A DNA stretch of 33,273 nt from Candidatus Poribacteria bacterium (lineage in GTDB: Bacteria > Poribacteria > WGA-4E > WGA-3G): the NCBI GenBank assembly GCA_022827885.1, contig JAJEIP010000083.1:1-33273 (forward strand). The letters are read 5' to 3'. The notes below the pieces were generated by a model. The model was not told the origin of the DNA. It worked only from the letters and a program-made list of their open reading frames with translations, and did no database searches. The number at the start of each line of letters is the position of its first letter. Position 1 is the stretch's first letter. Positions 25,810 to 33,273 of this stretch are shown here, piece after piece. Both the position numbers and the translations under genes were made by a program.

Positions 25810-25896
25810 TATCAGGTTGGCAGACAAGTCAAGCGTAATCGCAAGGTTACGTGTCTGTCTCCCACTTGACTGCGGATAAATGCCTGATACCTGATA
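25810..25896 (+). promoter_or_regulatory. Nested inverted-repeat leader of tnpB
   Basis: Three nested pairings are exact: TATCAGGT (25810-25817) with ACCTGATA (25889-25896); AGTCAAG (25827-25833) with CTTGACT (25865-25871); CGTAA (25834-25838) with TTACG (25847-25851). The outer helix begins at the predicted transcript start and ends 5 nt before the tnpB ATG at 25902, so folding would hide the ribosome-binding region. Leader hairpins that limit translation are known for IS200 tnpA; a role here is inferred. Confidence 0.55.
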
Positions 25897-25901
25897 CTCC
25901 C

Positions 25902-27014
25902 ATGAGAAAAGCCTACAAATACAAACTCCAAAATCAATCGAATGTCATCAAGCTCGGCAACATGCTTGACGATATGTGGGGTATCCACGTTCATATTATG
26001 CTTTTATCGCGTCGGTATTATCGCATATTTGGGAAGAACCTGTCTGCGTCTCGTATAAACAAGCATATTACAAAACTCAAAAAGCGGACAAAACCGCATT
26101 GGAAAGCCCTACCGAGTCAAGTTGTGCAAGACGTTGTGCTGCGTTATGGTAAATCCCAAGACACTTTTTTTGACAATATCAAAGACCGAAAAGCCGGCAA
26201 AACAACCCATAAAGTCGGTAGACCGAAAATCAAACCGCGTCAGAAATATAACTCTATGACGTTTACACAAGTCGGATACGAACTTGAAGGCAATCGTATC
26301 AAAATCAATTGCATAGATACATGGTTCTCTTTCCATCAACACCGTGATTTCACAGGTATCATCAAGTCAATCACACTCAAACGCGATAAGTGCGGGGACT
26401 ATTGGATATGCTTTTCATGCGAGAATGTTGACGCTTCCGACCCCAAAGCCAAGACGGGTAAGAGCGCAGGATTTGATTACGGAAACAAAACATTCCTAAC
26501 GAGCGACGAAGGCGATAAGCTAGAATCTCCGCAGTTTTTCAAACAATCACTCAACACATTGCGATCTCTCAGCAAAGCATTAAGCCGTAAGGTCAAAGGT
26601 TCTGGCAATTGGTATCGTGCGTGTCGTGCTTTGGCAAGACACCACAGAAAAGTTGCCCGACAAAGAGAAGATTGGCACTGGAAACTTGCCACCGACCTTT
26701 GCACAGCGTTTGATATACTCTGTTTTGAAACGCTGAACCTTGAGGGTATGAAACGCCTCTGGGGTCGCAAAGTCTCTGACCATGCCTTCTATCAGTTTCT
26801 ACAAATATTGGAACAGAAATGCGCAAAACACGGCAAAACCTTCGTCAAAATCTCTCAATGGACAGCAACGACGAAACCTTGCAGTGATTGTGGTTATCAT
26901 AACAAAGACCTCTCTCTTGCAGATAGACAGTGGACATGCCCCGACTGTGGTTCACACCACGACAGAGACGTAAACGCTGCTATCAATATCAAACGGGCAG
27001 GCTTGGCTGCCTAA
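25902..27014 (+). CDS. tnpB: TnpB, RNA-guided nuclease of an IS605-type element
   Basis: 370 aa from the ATG at 25902 (MRKAYKYKLQNQ), the usual TnpB N-terminus. An in-frame ATG 17 codons upstream (25851) lies within the leader and is less likely. The RuvC-like site is complete: D192 in AGFDYGNKTF, E276 in LCFETLNLEG and D356 in HDRDVNAAIN. The zinc ribbon has CSDCG (C327, C330) and CPDCG (C346, C349). The length is close to known active TnpB proteins, with no frameshift or stop. TnpB proteins use an RNA from the element's right end to cut DNA matching the adjacent guide, which favours retention of the element. The gene runs against the surrounding operon. Confidence 0.93.
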   Translation: MRKAYKYKLQNQSNVIKLGNMLDDMWGIHVHIMLLSRRYYRIFGKNLSASRINKHITKLKKRTKPHWKALPSQVVQDVVLRYGKSQDTFFDNIKDRKAGKTTHKVGRPKIKPRQKYNSMTFTQVGYELEGNRIKINCIDTWFSFHQHRDFTGIIKSITLKRDKCGDYWICFSCENVDASDPKAKTGKSAGFDYGNKTFLTSDEGDKLESPQFFKQSLNTLRSLSKALSRKVKGSGNWYRACRALARHHRKVARQREDWHWKLATDLCTAFDILCFETLNLEGMKRLWGRKVSDHAFYQFLQILEQKCAKHGKTFVKISQWTATTKPCSDCGYHNKDLSLADRQWTCPDCGSHHDRDVNAAINIKRAGLAA

Positions 27015-27104
27015 AGTGGAGCGACAGTCAGACGGTGGACTCTCTGAGAAAACCGCAGTCGCTATGAAGCACAAGCCCCTACCTTTAGGTTGTGGGTACC
27101 ATTG
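26930..27104 (+). ncRNA. Probable omega-RNA (reRNA) region at the TnpB right end
   Basis: In TnpB elements the guide RNA scaffold comes from the 3' end of tnpB plus the right end, and the guide is the flanking DNA. Here the right end has AAACCGCAGTCGCTATGAAG and then the terminal hairpin (27076-27096), the usual arrangement. The guide would start at about 27097-27105 and read into the BatA gene's 3' end. The limits are not visible from sequence alone. Confidence 0.4.
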
Positions 27105-29142
27105 ACAAAGTCGTTTTGGTTCTCTTACCCGGTAAACTCAGTGCCGCCTCTGCCAGAAGTGCCACTATCATTGCGATGAGAAAAATACGCCACAGTTCAC
27201 TCGCTAATGCAGATGTGTCACTTACATCAACATCAATCCGTCGATACGACATCCCATCAAAGAGTGCGTCCACCGTCTCGACTGGAACCGCTGTAGCACT
27301 GTCTTCAATTTGGCTACGATTTACAGCCGTCCAGTACGCGCCGTCTCGGTACACACCCGCATGTAACCCGCGTTGTGACAGGAGTGGCGAGTTGTCCGTA
27401 GGTGCGACTAACTCCCAAGCCGAAGAATCTGCCAACACATCAGGACCTGCGTCGCGTTGAGAGGCAACAGACAAGGCTTGGCAACCCCAGCCTAACGCCC
27501 GCTGTAAAATCACGTAAAAGATGACCCCTTCGCGTTCGAGGGAGGAAAATTGTGCCGTGGGTAGCGTGCTACAAAAGTATACCGCACCGCGATCGGTAGC
27601 GACACGACTAAGTAGAGGCGCATCGTCATTAAATCTCGCTAAGGGTGTCCCAGGACTTTCAAAAGAACGGTATCGATACGTGCGTAATTCGTTCAGTGGC
27701 AATGCGTCCCCACTCTCTACATGAGCCAGCAGATCTGTATCGCCACGCCACCATGAAGTGCTGAAAATCTGTTGACTTCCGGGAGTTTGCCAGGCTCCCC
27801 AATGCGATCCAAATAGCCGTTCATTTTCACTTTGATTTCCCTTCCCAGAAACCTGTGATGACCCGGGTGGGAAGAACATAACCACGCGCCCTGTATCAAC
27901 GAATTGCGCAATCTGTTCTGCAACTGGCCCGCGCGGTAGAGCCGCTTGCCAGATCAACAATCCTGTATTTTCCCATTCTCCCGCAATCCTGTTAAGGCTT
28001 GCGCCCTCTGCAGCACTATCTACGGAGATTACATCAATCTGATGTTGAAGTCGAGGGTCTATCGGAATAGCAAGTGCCCGTCGAAACGCTTCACCGTTCT
28101 TTACATCATCACTCACAACAATGGCTCTCCGCACCGGCGATTCCGAAAACACAAAGAAGAACCGATTATCCAAGGGATTCGCGTCGCCCGGCAGCCCAAC
28201 CGAACCCCAACCTGAACGGAGTTTGGTATCAATTGGGATACGATGTCCTTTCAGAGAGGCGCCCTGTTGGTCAAGCTCCACCTCAACGACAGACCTAACG
28301 TTGTTGACTTCAAACTCAATCGGAACCTCTTGACGTCTTGTGCCACGATTCCCCTTCGACCGAACTATCACATCAAGGACAAGCTCCGCATCGTTCCCGC
28401 GTTCCCACCGTTGGACGTTTTCTACCCTTATCGACAAATTGCTGGAAGGTAAATCTGCGTCTGCCATCAAGAAATGATGGACACCCTCTAATTGCGCAAA
28501 TTCCTCGCGTATCGCTTGCCAGCGTCCGCTTTCAACATCCCAATCATTCTCGTTCAAGTCAGAGCAGATCCACACGTCAACGCGTCCCGACTCATTCGCG
28601 TTGAGATACGCTAAGGTGGACGCAAGCATCCCCGGAATATCCGCACTGGTGGCACTCGGTCCGGCGATGGGTATATCCAATAGCGCCTTCGGTGAATCGA
28701 CCTCCTGTAGTTGACCGCTTGCACTGTCAATCAGCATCAAGTGTGTCCCGTAATCTCCCTGTTCCAGCAATTCCGCGAGTTTTTTCAGTGCCGCAGATCG
28801 CTTTGACTGCCCCGTTTGTAAGTCTTGCATTTCCATGCTTACAGAACGGTCCAGGAGTATCAAGGTGGCATCCGGTTTACTCATTCCGATGCTACCCAAC
28901 CATCCACCGGATAAGGGACGACTGACGACGAAAATTAGAGCCGCGACTGCAAGCACACGCATCAATAGAATAAGGAAATGCCGAAGACGCGCCATACCTT
29001 TGCGCATCCGTTTCGCACGCATAAGGAACATCATGGCTGCCCAAGGGATCGTGCGGTGCCGATACTGATTGATGAGGTGGATAAGGATCGGCAACGCGAT
29101 TAAAGGGAGGGCGATTAATGCGAACGGTTGCAGAAAACCCAT
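27085..29142 (-). CDS. BatA-like aerotolerance/vWA membrane protein
   Basis: 685 aa from the ATG at 29142, where the sequence starts MGFLQPFALIALPLIALPIL, the classic BatA N-terminal membrane domain, with IHLINQYRHRTIPWAAMMFL after it. An upstream GTG (29196) would add 18 atypical residues. A second span follows at about 55-75. The vWA-like domain has the MIDAS motif DRSVS (98-102). A C-terminal span (IFLIAMIVALLAEAALSL) anchors the end. It is probably folded or assembled by the MoxR ATPase of the same operon. The last codons, including the TAA at 27087-27085, lie inside the right end of the TnpB element, so the original C-terminus has been replaced, at least for the final few residues. Confidence 0.87.
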   Translation of the reverse strand: MGFLQPFALIALPLIALPILIHLINQYRHRTIPWAAMMFLMRAKRMRKGMARLRHFLILLMRVLAVAALIFVVSRPLSGGWLGSIGMSKPDATLILLDRSVSMEMQDLQTGQSKRSAALKKLAELLEQGDYGTHLMLIDSASGQLQEVDSPKALLDIPIAGPSATSADIPGMLASTLAYLNANESGRVDVWICSDLNENDWDVESGRWQAIREEFAQLEGVHHFLMADADLPSSNLSIRVENVQRWERGNDAELVLDVIVRSKGNRGTRRQEVPIEFEVNNVRSVVEVELDQQGASLKGHRIPIDTKLRSGWGSVGLPGDANPLDNRFFFVFSESPVRRAIVVSDDVKNGEAFRRALAIPIDPRLQHQIDVISVDSAAEGASLNRIAGEWENTGLLIWQAALPRGPVAEQIAQFVDTGRVVMFFPPGSSQVSGKGNQSENERLFGSHWGAWQTPGSQQIFSTSWWRGDTDLLAHVESGDALPLNELRTYRYRSFESPGTPLARFNDDAPLLSRVATDRGAVYFCSTLPTAQFSSLEREGVIFYVILQRALGWGCQALSVASQRDAGPDVLADSSAWELVAPTDNSPLLSQRGLHAGVYRDGAYWTAVNRSQIEDSATAVPVETVDALFDGMSYRRIDVDVSDTSALASELWRIFLIAMIVALLAEAALSLPGKRTKTTLSMVPTT

Positions 29143-29257
29143 CTTTTTAATTATTGCTCCTGGGCTAAAGAAACGCCCAATCAAAAACCCTTCCACTTCG
29201 TTTCAGGCAGGTTTTCGGTTAATTCGCGATTGGGTTTGAAGATTTGTAGCGTTTTTC

Positions 29258-30160
29258 TCATTTGTGTCGCTTTGGGGTCCGACCCAGTAGAAATCGCGCT
29301 AACACATCGTCGTAGTTCTCGTCAATGCGGATACGATGATAATCGACTTCGGTCTCCTGAATGACCGTGTTCATATCTTCAAGATATATTTCCAGTGCTC
29401 GCTGGTATTGCGCCCCGATGACGGTTGGATCCGCCAATATAGGCTCGCCGCCCTCCATGTCAACGAAACGCATGGGACGATCGAATTCCAACGCCAATTC
29501 GCGCTGCTCTAACAAATGAAACACCGCGACATCGTGCTTACGGAATCGTAGATGGTCAAGACAGTTCCGAACCACTTCCGGTTCGATGAACAGATCGGAA
29601 AGGATGATAATGAGTGCCCTTTGGGGGACACGTTCAGCGGTTTCATGGAGAACATTCGCTAACCCTGTTTCACCAGAGGCTTCCATCGCACCCAATTCAT
29701 CGAGGACTGCGCTGAGATGTGCCGCACTCCGTTTCGGTGGTATCTCTTTGTGGAAGCCTGTGCCTGCGCAGTAGAGTCCGACGGCATCACCTTGCTGTGC
29801 CGCGATATAGGCTAAGGTCCCAGCGATACGACGGGCATAGTCCAGTTTACGCATTCCATCGTGTGCGAAATTCATGGAACCGCTCGTATCAACGACTAAA
29901 CACATCCGTAAATTGGTGTCAGCCTCAAACTCTTTGATGTAGTAGCGATCGTTCCGGGCGTAAGCGCGCCAATCAAGTCTTCGGGGGTCATCTCCCGGCA
30001 CATACTTGCGGTATTCTGCGAACTCAAGGCTCGAACCGCGAATCGGACTCCGATGTTTGCCCGATACGCTTCCAATCATAGGCAACCGAGCGTGCAATTG
30101 AAGGGTCGAAAGTCGTTCCAACACCTTCTGATCAAGGTAATCTCGTTTGAGTTGCAGCAT
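29258..30160 (-). CDS. DUF58 domain protein
   Basis: 300 aa, cytoplasmic. The DUF58 signature is complete: SSLEFAEYRKYVPGDDPRRL, then DWRAYAR (44-69). It is followed by a vWA-like fold with the MIDAS motif DTSGS (91-95) and ALIIILSDLFIEPE. DUF58 proteins occur almost always next to MoxR ATPases and are thought to be their partners. It begins 3 nt after the MoxR stop, indicating tight coupling, and is followed by the BatA gene after about 115 bp. No missing motif is seen. Confidence 0.92.
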   Translation of the reverse strand: MLQLKRDYLDQKVLERLSTLQLHARLPMIGSVSGKHRSPIRGSSLEFAEYRKYVPGDDPRRLDWRAYARNDRYYIKEFEADTNLRMCLVVDTSGSMNFAHDGMRKLDYARRIAGTLAYIAAQQGDAVGLYCAGTGFHKEIPPKRSAAHLSAVLDELGAMEASGETGLANVLHETAERVPQRALIIILSDLFIEPEVVRNCLDHLRFRKHDVAVFHLLEQRELALEFDRPMRFVDMEGGEPILADPTVIGAQYQRALEIYLEDMNTVIQETEVDYHRIRIDENYDDVLARFLLGRTPKRHK

Positions 30161-30163
30161 GCC

Positions 30164-31180
30164 TTAATTCCCTTCAGACAACTCCTCAACGAGTCGATTG
30201 ACGATGTCTTTACTGGTAATATTTTCAGACTCGGCAGCGAAGGAGGTGATAACACGATGCGCCAGCACTGGATTCGCCACCGCGACAACATCTTCAAGGC
30301 GTGCCATGTAGCTGCCACTGAGTGCTGCACGAGCTTTCGCACCGAGAATGAGATATTGAACCGCCCGCGGACCAGCGCCCCAAGCAACCAAGGGTTTCAA
30401 CCAATCAGGTGCTGCATCTCCTTTCGGACGTGTGCTTCGGGCGAGGTCCACGGCAAATTCGTAGATGTGCTCGGCGACGGGAACGCGACGCACCAGGTCT
30501 TGAAACGATCGCACTCGTTCACCGGTCAGCACATGCTCCAGTGTCGGGAGGGACGCGCCAGTTGTTGTGCGGGCAATCTCGATCTCTTCAAACCGTGCGG
30601 GATAGTCCACCTCGATTCTGAACATGAATCGGTCTAACTGCGCTTCTGGTAACGGGTAGGTGCCTTCCTGCTCGATTGGGTTTTGTGTCGCTAAGACAAA
30701 GAAGGGGAGATCCAGAGCGTATGTTCTGCCGATGACAGTAATTTTATATTCCTGCATCGCCTCAAGCATAGCCGCTTGGGTCTTTGAAGGGGCGCGATTA
30801 ATCTCATCCGCCAAAATCAGATTCGCAAAGAGGGGTCCCTTTACGAACTCGAACTCCCGTCTGCCGCCGGGGATTTCCTGAAGAATGTCTGTGCCGGTAA
30901 TGTCCATCGGCATGAGGTCAGGTGTGAATTGGATACGACTAAACTGCAACGCCATCGTCTCAGCAAACCGACTGACCAATAACGTCTTTGCCAAGCCTGG
31001 AACACCCATCAGCAGCGCGTGCCCTTGCGAAAATAGGCAGATCGCCAAGTGTTCGATGACTTGTTCCTGACCGATGATGATCCTTGCAAGCGATGTCTTT
31101 AACTCGTCATAGACGTCTCGGAGCTCGTCAATTGCAGCAACGTCATCGGCATGCATTCCGTTATTCGTTGAGGTCGTCAT
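30164..31180 (-). CDS. MoxR-family AAA+ ATPase
   Basis: 338 aa. Walker A is GVPGLAKT (59-66), Walker B is LILADEINRAP (121-131), and sensor 1 lies in FVLATQNPIEQEGTYPLPEA, with QLDRFMF after it, all typical of the MoxR family. MoxR proteins act as chaperones that insert cofactors or assemble vWA-protein complexes, and the genes that follow (DUF58, BatA, vWA/GATase) are the expected partners. This is the first gene of the long minus-strand operon. Its start has the ribosome-binding site AAAGGAA, and upstream lies a repeat-rich 287-bp gap in which I could not identify a strong promoter. Confidence 0.94.
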   Translation of the reverse strand: MTTSTNNGMHADDVAAIDELRDVYDELKTSLARIIIGQEQVIEHLAICLFSQGHALLMGVPGLAKTLLVSRFAETMALQFSRIQFTPDLMPMDITGTDILQEIPGGRREFEFVKGPLFANLILADEINRAPSKTQAAMLEAMQEYKITVIGRTYALDLPFFVLATQNPIEQEGTYPLPEAQLDRFMFRIEVDYPARFEEIEIARTTTGASLPTLEHVLTGERVRSFQDLVRRVPVAEHIYEFAVDLARSTRPKGDAAPDWLKPLVAWGAGPRAVQYLILGAKARAALSGSYMARLEDVVAVANPVLAHRVITSFAAESENITSKDIVNRLVEELSEGN

Positions 31181-31195
31181 AATATTCCTTTTAAT

Positions 31196-31465
31196 GGTTA
31201 TCAGTGATCAGCCGTCAGTCGTCAGTTAAGAGGTTTTCATTTAACAAAACCCTCTTTTATAGTGAATCCAAAAAATAAATCGACATTCGCCCTCCACTCA
31301 CTTCTTAGTGACACACTTTTAGCGTGAGAAGGTTGCACAATCTTGGAATAACCCCAAAGAAACACCTCTGTAAGGGTTGGGAGTGTAATACAAGGAATGG
31401 ATTTGGTCTATTTAAAGACCAAATCCCAAACCCCTACGAAAACTGACAACCGATAACTATTCTCA
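31196..31465. repeat. Intergenic inverted-repeat element, copy 2 (moxR upstream gap)
   Basis: The left end reads GGTTATCAGTGATCAG and CAGTCGTCAGTTAAGAGG; the right end reads GAAAACTGACAACCGATAAC, so the ends are imperfect reverse complements. Inside, AAGAGGTTTT pairs with AAAACCCTCTT (31228-31256) with one bulge, and ATTTGGTCT (31401-31409) pairs perfectly with AGACCAAAT (31416-31424). It fills nearly the whole gap between sulfatase and moxR and has no coding potential. Any moxR promoter must lie in or beside it. Confidence 0.5.
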
Positions 31466-31467
31466 TA

Positions 31468-32928
31468 CTAATGCGAAGCGACGCGTGGTATCATCTGCGG
31501 GTGGGCATAAACCGTCGCGTCGAAGCTTTTCTGCATCAGTTCCCATTTGACGGCTTGGTAATCGGCATGCTCCGAAAGATCGTTGTGTTCCCAAGGATCG
31601 TTGTCGAGATCGTAAAGTTCGCAAAGTCCCTTTTGATGGTAGGTTACGAGTTTCCAGCGTCGGTCTCGATACATCGTGGCGTGTGTCCGGTCCGGCATCG
31701 AGATTGCATCGAAAAATTCACAACGAACCGCCTCCCGATGATCGTTAGCGGCGGTATCACCGCGCAGGAGCGGAGCAAGGGATTTGCCTTGGACATAGTA
31801 GGGAACCTCCGTACCCAAAGCATCATATAGCATCGGAACAATATCGGTCAGTTCAACAAGGGCATCACTCTGAACGCCTTGCAAGAACTGCCCGGGCCAC
31901 GAGATCATGAGTGGTACCCGCACGGATCCTTCATAAAAACGACACCCTTTGAATGCTAACCCGTGGTCGCCGAGTGCCTCTCCGTGGTCGGAAGTAAAAA
32001 TAATGATCGTGTCTTCACGCAGCCCTTCAGCGTCGAGGTGGTCGAGTATACGCCCGAACTCGTGATCGAGTTGCTCAACCATGGCGTAATAAGACGCTTG
32101 CATCCGTTTGTCGTCCCATTCCGAAGGCGGTTTCGCTTGGGATTGAAAGTCGATACCAGCCGCTGTCAATTTCGATTGAAAGGCAATATCGCTCTCCTGA
32201 AAGTGTGGACCGGGGAGTGATTCCGGGTCGTATCGTCGATAATACTCCCAAGGCGCATCAAACGGTGGGTGCGGATCAAACGGATTGATACTCAGCATCC
32301 ACGGCTGATTTTCCCGGCGATTTTTCCCGATAAATTCGATTGTCTTCTCGGTGCACCAGTGGGTTTGATGAAGGGGCGGCGGAACATTGTCGCGATCGGG
32401 GGTCGGTTCTTGCACGCGTCCAGCACTGTTCGGATACTTTTGGGAAATCGCTTTTCCTGCTATCAACGCTTCAGGATCAATCCCTTGTGCGCGTTGCCAA
32501 TCCGCGTATTCATGTCCGAGGGCATTCGGCTTGCCGTGGTCGTGGCTGTATTGGAAATAGCGGTATCCGTCATCCACACGCTGTTCTTGTGCCTCAAAGG
32601 CACTGGCGAGGTGGAGTTTGCCGATTAACCCGCAGTCATACCCATCCTGTGCCAACGCATGGGTTATGAGTCGATCTTCATAATATTTGGGGAAAACCGG
32701 GTTGCCGTTACCAGTGACGCTAACGGCTGAAGGATACATACCCGTCATAAAACTCGCACGGGAAGGTGTGCAGATGGGAGACTGGCAATAGGCGTGGGTG
32801 AATGTGACCGACTGACCCATAAATTCGTCGAGCCTTGGCGTGTTGATATGTGAATTTCCCAATGCTCCGATAGTATCGAAGCGTTGCTGGTCTGTACAGT
32901 ACCATAAAATATTCGGACGTTTTTCCAT
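31468..32928 (-). CDS. Type I sulfatase
   Basis: 486 aa. The N-terminus RPNILWYCTDQQRFDTIGAL carries the first metal-binding Asp region. The formylglycine motif is CTPSR within SPICTPSRASFMTGMYP, the Cys-type site matured by formylglycine-generating enzyme. FTSDHGEALGDHGL carries the second metal-binding D-H pair. There is no signal peptide: the chain starts MEKRPNILW, so the enzyme is probably cytoplasmic, unlike many marine polysaccharide sulfatases. The substrate (sulfated sugar or other ester, possibly a phosphonate or choline ester) is unknown. AAAAGGAGT precedes the ATG. It appears to be a single-gene unit between two repeat-filled gaps. Confidence 0.92.
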   Translation of the reverse strand: MEKRPNILWYCTDQQRFDTIGALGNSHINTPRLDEFMGQSVTFTHAYCQSPICTPSRASFMTGMYPSAVSVTGNGNPVFPKYYEDRLITHALAQDGYDCGLIGKLHLASAFEAQEQRVDDGYRYFQYSHDHGKPNALGHEYADWQRAQGIDPEALIAGKAISQKYPNSAGRVQEPTPDRDNVPPPLHQTHWCTEKTIEFIGKNRRENQPWMLSINPFDPHPPFDAPWEYYRRYDPESLPGPHFQESDIAFQSKLTAAGIDFQSQAKPPSEWDDKRMQASYYAMVEQLDHEFGRILDHLDAEGLREDTIIIFTSDHGEALGDHGLAFKGCRFYEGSVRVPLMISWPGQFLQGVQSDALVELTDIVPMLYDALGTEVPYYVQGKSLAPLLRGDTAANDHREAVRCEFFDAISMPDRTHATMYRDRRWKLVTYHQKGLCELYDLDNDPWEHNDLSEHADYQAVKWELMQKSFDATVYAHPQMIPRVASH

Positions 32929-32942
32929 TTGTACTCCTTTTT

Positions 32943-33075
32943 AAGGGTTGTCAGTCCTCAGTCGTCAGTTGTCAGTTAAGAGGGTTTCTTGTAACAATCT
33001 TCCCAAGCGTTGGAATATTCCAAGTTTTAGGGAATTGTTACCAAACGCCTCTTGTGACTGAAAACTGAAAACTAA
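32943..33075. repeat. Intergenic inverted-repeat element, copy 3
   Basis: The left arm, CAGTCGTCAGTTGTCAGTTA and then AAGAGGGTTTCTTGTAACAA (32978-32997), matches the reverse complement of the right arm, which reads AAGAGGCGTTTGGTAACAA (33053-33035) after TTAGTTTTCAGTTTTCAGTC. The centre is the perfect palindrome TTGGAATATTCCAA (33010-33023). The right edge reaches the TAG stop of the neighbouring gene. It is about 130 bp with no ORF and has the form of a MITE. Confidence 0.55.
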
Positions 33076-33273
33076 TTATCCACTGTTGCACTGAGTGCTG
33101 CGTCAGTCGTGACGACCTGTTTTCCACCTGAACCCTCGATTCTGGTTATCATCAGGGCTTTCAGTTCTTTCAGTTCCAACGGGGTCAATTCTTCAACGAG
33201 CGAGCTCTCAATGAAGTTTCGATAGGCACGACTGGTATCCGTTTTCGGCATGATATACATCGGGATGATGGCT
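33072..33273 (-). CDS. C-terminal part of an unidentified protein (5' end outside window)
   Basis: The frame is open from the window edge to a TAG at 33074-33072. The visible C-terminal part is about 66 residues, including MYIMPKTDTSRAYRNFIESS, LVEELTPLELKELKALMI and TRIEGSGGK. It is mostly helical and charged, with no motif I recognise. An ATG at 33260 could start a 62-aa protein, but no ribosome-binding site can be judged this near the edge, so I treat it as the end of a longer gene. Its last codons abut the inverted-repeat element. Confidence 0.5.
   Translation of the reverse strand, partial: AIIPMYIMPKTDTSRAYRNFIESSLVEELTPLELKELKALMITRIEGSGGKQVVTTDAALSATVDN

Larger units (their letters stand above)
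25703..27104 (+). mobile_element. TnpB-only IS200/IS605-type (IS1341-like) element
   Basis: The left end contains the imperfect palindrome TCCCCATGCTTTAGCTTG with TGGGA (25718-25740). The right end contains CCCCTACCTTTAGGTTGTGG and G (27076-27096). The two are similar in the same orientation, as expected of IS605 subterminal hairpins. One gene, tnpB, lies between; there is no tnpA, so the element would depend on a transposase made elsewhere. It sits between two genes of the MoxR operon on the opposite strand. The outer boundaries are approximate, since IS605 elements make no target duplication. Confidence 0.82.

Noticed and set aside
25851-25901. Upstream ATG for tnpB
   Set aside because: It lies inside the inverted-repeat leader, and its 17 residues have no counterpart in TnpB; MRKAYKYKL at 25902 is the family start.
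29143-29196. GTG start adding 18 residues to the BatA-like protein
   Set aside because: The family N-terminus begins at the ATG at 29142; the extra residues look unlike BatA.
31468-32928. Secreted polysaccharide sulfatase
   Set aside because: The sulfatase fold starts within a few residues of the ATG; there is no room for a signal peptide.

Overview
The window is about 33 kb of bacterial chromosome, most likely from a 'Candidatus Poribacteria'-type genome or a related Planctomycetes-like lineage. That is an inference from gene content: LamG lectin-fold protein, Stf0 sulfotransferase, PhyH dioxygenase, CxPSR sulfatase, enolase-superfamily sugar dehydratase, a DUF6785-like multi-pass membrane protein, FG-GAP/VCBS propellers, and a MoxR-DUF58-BatA-DUF4175 operon with Planctomycetes-style companions. 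I saw no rRNA, tRNA or CRISPR array, and nothing phage-like.

Layout. 1-600 (minus) is the start of a secreted LamG protein. 858-2308 (plus) holds a methyltransferase and a sulfotransferase. 2357-7206 (plus) is a self-contained cassette: a TetR/WHG regulator with a consensus promoter, two paralogous exported FG-GAP proteins and a small barrel-like protein. A 19-bp dyad lies at the regulator's promoter and again at the promoter of each FG-GAP gene. A 27-bp remnant of the barrel gene's start sits after the first FG-GAP gene and records the tandem duplication that built the cassette. 7295-10306 has PhyH (minus), then a peptidase-S51-like gene and an enolase-superfamily gene (plus). 10404-13389 (minus) has a six-repeat TolB-like protein and a large membrane protein.

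13555-31180 (minus) reads, in transcription order: MoxR ATPase, DUF58, BatA-like vWA, [TnpB insertion on the opposite strand], vWA/GATase-like membrane protein, DUF4175, a five-bladed-propeller glycosidase-like protein, a CarboxypepD_reg protein, a squalene-cyclase-like repeat protein and an 844-aa secreted modular protein. Short gaps and 1-4 nt overlaps over most of this run indicate one long transcription unit. A MoxR chaperone probably acts on membrane-anchored vWA proteins and a large periplasmic DUF4175 protein, with exported scaffold and repeat proteins made alongside. A sulfatase and the C-terminus of an unidentified protein close the window.

The most unusual signals are: (i) the TetR dyad regulon and its duplication scar; (ii) a TnpB-only IS605-type element whose right end supplies the stop codon of the BatA gene and whose tnpB has a consensus promoter followed by a nested inverted-repeat leader covering the ribosome-binding region; (iii) a 42-bp repeat translated in the same frame inside two unrelated proteins; (iv) a family of intergenic CAGTTGTCAGTTA-type inverted-repeat elements that also appears to have entered a coding region.
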